A DNA stretch of 32,693 nucleotides from Pseudomonadota bacterium (GTDB taxonomy: Bacteria; Pseudomonadota; Gammaproteobacteria; Xanthomonadales; Xanthomonadaceae): assembly GCA_025355485.1 (NCBI GenBank), contig JANXZP010000087.1:1-32693 (forward strand). The letters are read 5' to 3'. The translations under genes and the position numbers were made by a program. The notes beneath the pieces are model-generated. The model saw only the letters and a list, made by a program, of their open reading frames with translations, ran no database searches and was not told where the DNA came from. Below, piece by piece: positions 26,840-32,693 of the stretch; position 1 is the stretch's first letter, and every line of letters begins with the position of its first letter.

Positions 26840-26850
26840 CTTGCCGTGGT

Positions 26851-27201
26851 TCACATCCCTGGAATCGGCAGGCGCTCCATCACCTCGATCGCATCGCCCG
26901 GGAAGATCATGAAATGCGGGTGGTTCTCGAACAGTTTCGCGGCGGCTTCGTGCGATTCGGCCTGGACGACCGTGTAGGCGCCCATCTCGTTGCGGACCTC
27001 CACGATGCCCTGTTTCGAGATGCGCTTGGTCTTGCCGAGCGGACCGCCCATGTCGACGATTGCCGTCGAATTCGCCTGCGCCCATGCCTGCCATGCCTGC
27101 ATGCCGGAGGCTTCCTTCGGCTTGCGCTGGTCGTCGTCCATCTTCTTCCACGCGTCCATGCCCGCTGCGGAACCGAGATAGACGGCTAGAAAATTCTTCA
27201 T
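26851..27201 (-). CDS. YCII-related (YciI-like) protein
   Basis: A 116-residue protein that appears to belong to the YCII-related superfamily of ferredoxin-like folds. It begins MKNFLAVYLGSAAGMDAWKKM and contains GPLGKTKRISKQGIVEVRNEMGAYTVVQAESHEAAAKLFENHPHF, with the conserved pattern AYTVVxAxSxExAxxLF near the C-terminus. The ATG at 27201 has AAGGA seven bases upstream; the frame extends further but without a better site. No signal peptide or membrane segment is seen, so it is probably cytoplasmic. Known relatives include small dimeric proteins of uncertain activity, sometimes fused to or encoded near sigma factors, but no sigma factor is near here. It is the only complete gene between the two copies of the flavoprotein 3' end, so it may have arrived together with one of them. 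Confidence 0.8.
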   Translation of the reverse strand: MKNFLAVYLGSAAGMDAWKKMDDDQRKPKEASGMQAWQAWAQANSTAIVDMGGPLGKTKRISKQGIVEVRNEMGAYTVVQAESHEAAAKLFENHPHFMIFPGDAIEVMERLPIPGM

Positions 27202-27351
27202 GGCAATTCCTTTTGTTGGGTTTGTTGCGGATGGCGCGCCGGAAATCACCGGCGTCGCCAAGGAACCGTAGTCGCCGGCGCATGAACTTCGCATTAAGTA
27301 CCGGGCCGGGAGAGCCACCTGCTTCTGGAACAGATCATCGAACAAAGGGTG

Positions 27352-27384
27352 GAGTAAATTGTCGATTCAATCCGATATTTACTC
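27352..27384. repeat. GAGTAAAT inverted repeat (REP/MITE-like)
   Basis: GAGTAAAT (27352-27359) and ATTTACTC (27377-27384) form a perfect 8-bp inverted repeat around a 17-nt centre. The flanks (AGGGTG on the left, GGCCCCT on the right) extend the symmetry imperfectly. It lies 17 bp before the repeated flavoprotein 3' end, just at the unmatched junction. The AT-rich arms contrast with the GC-rich surroundings. It resembles small palindromic repeats scattered in genomes of this group, but membership cannot be shown from one copy. Confidence 0.6.
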
Positions 27385-27400
27385 TGGCCCCTCTGTGCGG

Positions 27401-27631
27401 GCGCAGTTGAAATACTGGCCGCTGATCGCCAGCGGCACCGAAGGCTACCGCACCGCCGAAGTCGCCCTCGGCGGTATCGACGCCGACGAACTGTCGTCAA
27501 CCACAATGGAATCAAGGCGCGTGCGCGGACTGTATTTCATCGGCGAGGCCGTCGATGTCGCCGGCTGGCTCGGCGGCTACAACTTCCAGTGGGCATGGGC
27601 GTCGGGGCACGCTGCGGGCGAGGTGGTGTAA
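27401..27631 (+). pseudogene. Second copy of the 3' end of the flavoprotein gene
   Basis: These 231 bp match 26559-26789 without gaps. The last 71 codons encode 65 identical residues, including FIGEAVDV and GYNFQWAWASG, and the same TAA stop. The two copies also agree for about ten bases after the stop and then diverge. The first ~320 residues of the flavoprotein, including the FAD loop, are absent, so the piece cannot be a working enzyme. The frame could be read from 27359, but no ribosome-binding site or domain supports that. By eye I count 20 base differences in the final 216 nt. Of the 19 changed codons, 13 are synonymous. The stop overlaps a possible ATG (27631) of the next gene. Confidence 0.88.
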
Positions 27632-27660
27632 TGATGCCGCTTCACGCGACAGGGAAACCG

Positions 27661-28554
27661 ATGGAGTTGGCGCAGTTGAGCACGACCCTTTCAGATTGGC
27701 GCAACGCCGGTGCGTATTTCAAGCACCGCGGGCAGCGCATTTTCTGGCGCGAGGGCGGCGCGGCGGACGCGCCCGCGCTGTTGCTGATCCACGGATTTCC
27801 GACCGCATCGTGGGATTGGGAAGCGTTGTGGCCCGAGCTGGCGGCGCGTTATCGCGTGTTGACGCTGGACCTGATCGGTTTCGGCTTCTCCGACAAGCCG
27901 ATCGACTACGACTATTCGATCCTCGACCAGGCCGATATTTGCGAAGCGTTGCTGCGCGAACGCGGGATTGGTAGCTATCACGTGCTGGCGCACGACTACG
28001 GCGACACCGTCGCGCAGGAGCTGCTCGCGCGAAGTGGCGAACCGGGTCAACGGCCGAAACTTGCGAGCGTGTGCTTCCTCAACGGCGGCCTGTTTCCCGA
28101 AACGCATCGGCCGGTGCTGATCCAGAAGCTGTTGCTGTCGCCGCTCGGCCCGCTGATCGCGCGGCTGACCAACAGCAATGCCGTCGCGCGCAATATGCGC
28201 CGCATCTTCGGACCAGACACACAACCTGATCGGGCGCTGATCGATGCGTTCTGGGAATTGATGACGATGCACGATGGCCTGAAGGTCTTCCCGAACCTGG
28301 TCGGCTACATGCCGGAACGACGGCTGCGGCGTGAGCGCTGGGTGGGTGCGCTGCAAAAGACATCGCTGCCGCTCAAGCTGATCGACGGCATCCACGATCC
28401 GGTTTCCGGTGCGCACATGGTGCGGCGCTACCGCGAAATGGTCGCGCACCCCGACATCACCGAACTGCCGGGCATCGGCCACTACCCGCAACTCGAAGCG
28501 CCGCGCGATGTGCTTGCGTCTTATCTCGACTTCAGGGCGCGATGGCCCGGATAA
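27661..28554 (+). CDS. Alpha/beta hydrolase (haloalkane dehalogenase / epoxide hydrolase-like, MEST-like)
   Basis: A 297-residue alpha/beta-hydrolase. The oxyanion motif LLIHGFPTASWDW lies near residue 40. The nucleophile elbow HDYGDTVAQEL has Asp (D112) where serine hydrolases have Ser, as in haloalkane dehalogenases, epoxide hydrolases and the MEST group. GIGHYPQLEAP near the C-terminus carries the catalytic His (H274). Between them lies a helical cap domain (~145-225). The ATG at 27661 with AGGGA upstream gives the usual family start. An ATG at 27631 overlaps the TAA of the flavoprotein fragment and would add ten residues. No signal peptide is visible. The substrate is unknown; the Asp nucleophile argues against a simple esterase. 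In an ancestral arrangement it may have directly followed the intact flavoprotein gene. Confidence 0.88.
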   Translation: MELAQLSTTLSDWRNAGAYFKHRGQRIFWREGGAADAPALLLIHGFPTASWDWEALWPELAARYRVLTLDLIGFGFSDKPIDYDYSILDQADICEALLRERGIGSYHVLAHDYGDTVAQELLARSGEPGQRPKLASVCFLNGGLFPETHRPVLIQKLLLSPLGPLIARLTNSNAVARNMRRIFGPDTQPDRALIDAFWELMTMHDGLKVFPNLVGYMPERRLRRERWVGALQKTSLPLKLIDGIHDPVSGAHMVRRYREMVAHPDITELPGIGHYPQLEAPRDVLASYLDFRARWPG

Positions 28555-28724
28555 CCGCGTCGCATTGCATGCGTGATCTCGCAGCGCGCCGCGTTCAGAC
28601 GATCGGCGGCATGGTGCTGGCTGGATGTTCCTGAAAATTCCGTAATCATTCGGTTCTAGGTTCGCAGGCCGCCGCGCCCGATACTGGCAGTCTGCGCAGC
28701 CGCAGCGTGCCTACCGGTCATTCC

Positions 28725-30737
28725 ATGCAAACCAGATTCTTGTCGAAACCATCCGTGTTGTTCGTTGCGACGCTCTGGCTGTTCGCGTTGTGCCTTGTCG
28801 GCGTCGCGCAGGCCGATCCGCAGCCCAGGCTCACCATCCTGAGCTATCACGAAATCGCCGAAGGTAACGACGCGCTGATACCTGCGTACACGGTGACGCC
28901 GACGAACTTCGTGCGGCAGATGGACTGGCTGAAGAACAATGGCTTCCACTTCGTCGGCATGAACGAGGTGCTGGCCGATTACGCGGGCAAGAAACCGCTG
29001 CCGGACAAGGCCGTGCTGATCACCTTCGACGACGGCTACCAGTCGATGTACGTGCATGCGTTCCCGATCCTCAAGCTGTTCAAGGCGCCGGCGGTGGTCG
29101 CGCTGGTCGGCAGCTGGATGGAAGTTCCCGAAACCGGCAAGGTGAATTTCGACGGGCGTTCGATCCCGCGCACGGCGCTGCTGTCGTGGGACGAATTGCG
29201 CGAAATGACCAGGAGCGGCCTGGTCGAAGTCGCAAGCCACAGCTACGCGCTGCACGAGGGCATCGTGTCGAATCCGCAGGGCAACCTGCAGCCCGCGGCG
29301 ACTGCGCGCCGCTGGATCGCGGAAAAGAAACAGTACGAAGAAGAGGCAAGCTACGCCAAGCGCGTGCGCGAGGACCTGCAGCGCAACAACGAGTTGCTCA
29401 AGAAGCACATCGGCAAGGGGCCGCGCATCATCGTGTGGCCGTACGGACGCTACAACATCGAGACGCGCAGGATCGCCGCCCAGCTCGGCATGCCGATCGG
29501 GCTGACCCTCGACGACGGCGGCAACACCGCCAACACGCCGCTGTACGGGCTGCGCCGCTCGCTGCTCGAGCGCACGATGTCGCTGGCCGACCTCGCGCAG
29601 GAAATCGACTTGCGCAACCGGCCCGAGGACGAGGAAGACGATCGCCCCAGCAAGGTCATGCACATCGACCTCGACTACATCTACGACCCCGATCCGAAGC
29701 AGACCGAGGTCAACCTCGGCCATCTGCTCGACCGCATCATCGCGATGGGCGCGAACACGGTCTACCTGCAGGCGTTCGCGGATCCGGACGCGAACGGCGC
29801 GGCCGATTCGGTGTACTTCCCGAACCGGCATGTGCCGATGCGCGCCGACCTGTTCAATCGCGTCGCCTGGCAGATTTCCACGCGCACGCCGGTTCACCAT
29901 GTGTATGCGTGGATGCCGGCGCTCGCTTGGCAATTGCCCGCGAAGGAACCCGCGGCCAGGGACATGGTCGTCACCCTGCCGAATACCAGCACCGGGCATG
30001 TCGCGATGGGCTATCCGCGGCTGTCGCCGTTCTCGCCGCGCGCGCGCGCGGTGGTACGCGAGATTTACCAGGACCTCGCGCGATCGACGCCGATCGACGG
30101 CGTGCTGTTCCACGACGACGTCACCCTGTCCGACTACGAGGACGCCAGCCCGATGGCGCTCAAGGCCTACAAGGCATGGGGCCTGCCCGATTCGGTCGAG
30201 GCGATCCGCGCGAACGACGATTACCTCGGGCGCTGGACGATCCTGAAGATCAACGCACTCGACAATTTCACCAAGGAACTCGCCCAGGTCGTGCGCGACG
30301 AACAACCCGGCATCCGTACCGCGCGCAACCTGTACGCGAGCGTCGTGCTCAATCCGAAAGCCGAGGTCTGGTATTCGCAGTCGCTCGACAACTCGCTCGC
30401 GAACTACGATTACACCGCGATCATGGCGATGCCGTACATGGAGAACGCGGCCGATCCGATCGCGTTCTACAAACAGCTCGTCGACAAGGTCAAGGAGCAT
30501 CCCGGCGCGATCAGCAAGGTCGTGATGGAGCTGCAGACGGTGGATTGGCGCAAGGACGACGCACCGATCCCGAGTCCGGAAATCGCCGATACGATCCGCA
30601 CGCTGTACGCCATGGGTGTGCAGAACGTCGCCTACTATCCGGACAACGTGTTCAAGAACATCCCCAATCCCGCATCGTTGCGACCGGTGTTCGACAGCAA
30701 ACCGAACAATCCGCTGCCCGTGCCCGTTATCCGATAG
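28725..30737 (+). CDS. pgaB: Poly-beta-1,6-N-acetyl-D-glucosamine N-deacetylase PgaB
   Basis: A 670-residue envelope protein matching PgaB (E. coli 672). It partly deacetylates poly-beta-1,6-GlcNAc in the periplasm before export. A signal peptide (MQTRFLSKPS... ending GVAQA before DPQPRL) is present. Unlike E. coli PgaB, no lipobox cysteine is visible, so it is probably not a lipoprotein. The CE4 deacetylase domain (~40-300) has SYHEI, TFDDGY with D102/D103, and the metal-binding His pair H172 and H177 in SHSYALH, spaced as in E. coli. The C-terminal GH153-type domain (~310-650) starts HIDLDYIYDPDP and has FHDDVTLSDYED with D464/D465 in the catalytic region. I chose the ATG at 28725; a GTG at 28707 is possible, and no clear ribosome-binding site is seen. 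pgaC follows 11 bp later. No pgaA lies upstream. Confidence 0.95.
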   Translation: MQTRFLSKPSVLFVATLWLFALCLVGVAQADPQPRLTILSYHEIAEGNDALIPAYTVTPTNFVRQMDWLKNNGFHFVGMNEVLADYAGKKPLPDKAVLITFDDGYQSMYVHAFPILKLFKAPAVVALVGSWMEVPETGKVNFDGRSIPRTALLSWDELREMTRSGLVEVASHSYALHEGIVSNPQGNLQPAATARRWIAEKKQYEEEASYAKRVREDLQRNNELLKKHIGKGPRIIVWPYGRYNIETRRIAAQLGMPIGLTLDDGGNTANTPLYGLRRSLLERTMSLADLAQEIDLRNRPEDEEDDRPSKVMHIDLDYIYDPDPKQTEVNLGHLLDRIIAMGANTVYLQAFADPDANGAADSVYFPNRHVPMRADLFNRVAWQISTRTPVHHVYAWMPALAWQLPAKEPAARDMVVTLPNTSTGHVAMGYPRLSPFSPRARAVVREIYQDLARSTPIDGVLFHDDVTLSDYEDASPMALKAYKAWGLPDSVEAIRANDDYLGRWTILKINALDNFTKELAQVVRDEQPGIRTARNLYASVVLNPKAEVWYSQSLDNSLANYDYTAIMAMPYMENAADPIAFYKQLVDKVKEHPGAISKVVMELQTVDWRKDDAPIPSPEIADTIRTLYAMGVQNVAYYPDNVFKNIPNPASLRPVFDSKPNNPLPVPVIR

Positions 30738-30748
30738 GCAGCCGACTC

Positions 30749-32071
30749 GTGCTGACGCTGACCGCGCTGCTCAAGACCGTCTGGCTCGGCCTGCAAGGGT
30801 TCGTGTACTACTACCCGTTGTTCATGTCGTATCTGTGGATGATGGGCGCGGCGTTGTTCTACTGGCGCTATGAGCGGCACGACCCGCCGTTCAACCAGCC
30901 GGTCCCGTTGCCGGGCACGCCGCCGGTCAGCATCTTGATCCCGTGCTTCAACGAAGCCGCGCACGCGGAGGAAACCCTGCTGCATGCGCTCGCGACCGAC
31001 TATCCGGAGTTCGAGGTCATCGCGATCAACGACGGCAGTCGCGACAACACCGGCACCATCCTCGATCGCATGGTGCGCGAGCATCCGCGCTTGCGCGTGG
31101 TGCACCTGGCGCAGAACCAGGGCAAGGCGATGGCATTGCAGGCCGGCAGCCTGCTGGCGAAACACGAGTATCTGATCTGCATCGACGGCGATGCGTTGCT
31201 CGATCCGCATTGCGCGCACTGGATGGTGCGGCATTTCGTCGAGGATCCGGATGTCGCTGCGGTCACCGGCAATCCGCGCATCCGCAATCGCTCGACCCTG
31301 CTCGGGAAAGTGCAGGTCGGCGAATTCTCCTCGATCGTCGGCATGATCAAGCGCGCGCAGCGCAGTTTCGGTCGCCTGTTCACTGTGTCCGGCGTGATCA
31401 CCGCGTTCCGCAAGTCGGCGGTGCATCACGTCGGCTACTGGAGCGCGGACATGCTGACCGAGGACATCGACATCACCTGGAAGCTGCAGCGCGATGGCTG
31501 GGACGTGCGCTTCGAACCGCGCGCGCTGGTCTGGATCCTGATGCCCGAAACATTGCGCGGACTGTGGAAGCAACGCCTGCGCTGGGCCACCGGCGGCGCG
31601 CAGGTGCTGATGAAGAACATCGATGTCGTGCTGCATCCTGCGCAGAACCACCTGTGGCCGCTGCTGCTCGAACTCGTGCTGAGCTTGGTGTGGTCGTATG
31701 CGCTGCTCGCGATGCTGATGCTGTGGCTGGCGGGGTTCGTCATTCCGCACGGCGCGCTGCCCGTGGTCGGATCGCCGCTGATTCCGCAATGGAGCGGGGT
31801 GGTGCTCGGCACGACGTGCCTGCTGCAATTTGCGTTCAGCAAGTGGCTGGACAGCCATTACGACGCTGGCCTGGGCCGCAACTACTACTGGATGATCTGG
31901 TATCCGCTGGTGTTCTGGCTGATCAACATCTTCGCCACCGTGGTCGCCTTCCCGAAAGCGCTGGGTCGCGATGCAGGCAAGCGCGCGCGCTGGGTGAGTC
32001 CCGATCGCGGCGCGCACTTGCGCAAGAAGAAGCAGAAAAAAATCCGCGGCGAGGTCGACGGCCATGCGTGA
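30749..32071 (+). CDS. pgaC: Poly-beta-1,6-N-acetyl-D-glucosamine synthase PgaC
   Basis: A 440-residue inner-membrane GT2 glycosyltransferase (E. coli PgaC 441) that polymerises UDP-GlcNAc. One N-terminal membrane region (~10-35) comes first. The catalytic domain follows with PCFNEA, NDGSRDN, the DxD-like IDGDALLD (D146, D148), TED at 237-239 and QRLRW at 275-279, all key motifs of processive beta-glycosyltransferases. C-terminal membrane helices (~300-330, ~345-365 and ~380-405) precede a very basic tail (RKKKQKKIRG). The start is a GTG at 30749, the only plausible start near the N-terminus, 11 bp after pgaB. The frame remains open far upstream inside pgaB, but this is a shadow. The stop overlaps pgaD by 8 bp. 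In E. coli this complex needs c-di-GMP bound by PgaC and PgaD; that is known for the family, not shown here. Confidence 0.95.
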   Translation: MLTLTALLKTVWLGLQGFVYYYPLFMSYLWMMGAALFYWRYERHDPPFNQPVPLPGTPPVSILIPCFNEAAHAEETLLHALATDYPEFEVIAINDGSRDNTGTILDRMVREHPRLRVVHLAQNQGKAMALQAGSLLAKHEYLICIDGDALLDPHCAHWMVRHFVEDPDVAAVTGNPRIRNRSTLLGKVQVGEFSSIVGMIKRAQRSFGRLFTVSGVITAFRKSAVHHVGYWSADMLTEDIDITWKLQRDGWDVRFEPRALVWILMPETLRGLWKQRLRWATGGAQVLMKNIDVVLHPAQNHLWPLLLELVLSLVWSYALLAMLMLWLAGFVIPHGALPVVGSPLIPQWSGVVLGTTCLLQFAFSKWLDSHYDAGLGRNYYWMIWYPLVFWLINIFATVVAFPKALGRDAGKRARWVSPDRGAHLRKKKQKKIRGEVDGHA

Positions 32072-32495
32072 GCGGATGATCATCAATGCGCGCAGCGACC
32101 TGAGCTGGCGGCGCAGGCTGTTGTCGGACGTGGTGACCGCTGCGATGTGGGCGTTCTGGATCCTGTTGTGGCTGCCGGTGTTCCGCAAGCTCTACCACGT
32201 GATCCGATTGCACGAAGGGCTCGCGAGGGGCGCGATCCAGGTGTTCCGGACCATCACGCCGATTTCGCTCACGCATTCGAGCATCGCCCTGCTCGGCACC
32301 TGCGCGCTGCTGCTGCTGTGGACGCTGCTGCCGACGCGGCGCCTCACCCATGCCCACGACGCGCAGACGCTCGATGATTACGCCGAGTATTTCGAGCTCG
32401 ACGAGGGCGAGATCCTCGCCGGTCGCGACAGCCGCATCTGCGTGGTGCGCCACGATGAACACGGCAATATCGAGGGCATCGAGCCGCGAGATTGA
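32064..32495 (+). CDS. pgaD: PgaD-like accessory protein for PNAG synthesis
   Basis: A 143-residue membrane protein starting at the ATG at 32064, with GAGG nine bases upstream, inside the last codons of pgaC. It has two transmembrane helices (~residues 22-41 and 73-92). Between them is a short segment, and after them a soluble acidic tail (DDYAEYFELDEGEILAGRDSRICVVRHDEHGNI). This is the topology of PgaD, which supports PgaC and helps bind c-di-GMP in E. coli. Sequence similarity in this family is low, so the assignment rests on size, topology and position after pgaC. The following 198 bp to the window end hold no gene or clear terminator that I can support; pgaA is not seen there. Confidence 0.88.
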   Translation: MRERMIINARSDLSWRRRLLSDVVTAAMWAFWILLWLPVFRKLYHVIRLHEGLARGAIQVFRTITPISLTHSSIALLGTCALLLLWTLLPTRRLTHAHDAQTLDDYAEYFELDEGEILAGRDSRICVVRHDEHGNIEGIEPRD

Positions 32496-32693
32496 AGGTC
32501 ATCGCCACGTGATCAGCGTGAGTGTCCAGTCAGAACCCGATTGGAGCACCGGCCAGCAGTGATTGACGCTTCGGTGTTGATCAATTTGGATGTCGCAAAT
32601 CGACCATTTGTGTACATTCGTTCGTCACGCCTGCTGAGTCGCGTAATTGACAGGCGCCACCGCGCAACTGACCATTCATCATGTGGTTCCTAA

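Noticed and set aside
28656..30500. 614-residue minus-strand open frame opposite pgaB
   Set aside because: It is the antisense shadow of a clear PgaB gene in GC-rich DNA, with no domain and a composition rich in Arg, Val and His typical of such shadows.
29186..30748. Long upstream extension of the pgaC frame (would give 961 residues)
   Set aside because: The extension overlaps pgaB and is Arg/Ala/Pro-rich without domains; PgaC begins at the GTG at 30749 and then has the normal length.
1..32693. Search for tRNA, rRNA, CRISPR arrays, integrases or complete insertion sequences
   Set aside because: No cloverleaf-like sequence, spaced repeat array, transposase or recombinase motif was recognised on either strand.

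Overview
The window looks like a chromosomal stretch of a GC-rich gammaproteobacterium. The gene styles (DUF11/SdrD-like surface protein with a large outer-membrane barrel, PgaBCD, CRP-like regulator, PadR plus membrane partner) fit the Xanthomonadales/Lysobacterales, perhaps Rhodanobacteraceae. That placement is inference from protein character and base composition, since there is no rRNA or tRNA here. I see no tRNA, rRNA, CRISPR array, integrase or intact insertion sequence.

Layout. (1) 1-5093: the 3' end of a DUF11-repeat surface protein, overlapping by 4 nt a 1205-residue outer-membrane barrel protein, then a probable terminator. (2) 5161-5703: a gene-poor spacer with repeats of TTCCCTGCA and hairpins, then a small four-helix membrane protein and a small acidic hypothetical protein on the minus strand. 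(3) 6773-20755: one co-directional block with a 2896-residue cyclic beta-1,2-glucan synthase, phosphoglucomutase, phosphoketolase and an acetate kinase (ATGA overlap with the phosphoketolase). A glycoamylase/GH144-like protein converges on it (20777-22117, minus). (4) 22197-23911, minus: two small unknown genes, a clear Rho-independent terminator between them, and a CRP/FNR-type regulator. (5) 24120-25444, minus: a PadR repressor and its HAAS-type membrane partner, driven by a near-consensus promoter that is buried in palindromic operator sequence and seems to start transcription at the ATG itself. (6) 25599-28554: an HI0933/YhiN-like flavoprotein, a YCII-like protein, a second copy of the last 231 bp of the flavoprotein gene, and an alpha/beta hydrolase. 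(7) 28725-32495: pgaB-pgaC-pgaD for poly-beta-1,6-GlcNAc, without pgaA next to it.

How the genes may work together. The central block joins a glucan machine to a short energy route. Phosphoglucomutase interconverts glucose-1-P and glucose-6-P, phosphoketolase makes acetyl phosphate from sugar phosphates, and acetate kinase turns that into ATP. With a possible beta-1,2-glucan hydrolase beside it, the block could serve glucan synthesis, glucan recycling, or both. The enzymes are recognised from sequence; the integrated pathway is inference. Together with the pga genes and the surface-protein pair, the window is rich in cell-envelope and matrix functions.

Most notable observations: the glucan/phosphoketolase block; the repeated flavoprotein 3' end, whose differences are mostly synonymous and so suggest joining of two diverged functional alleles; the apparently leaderless padR promoter with overlapping operators; and the DUF11/barrel pair.
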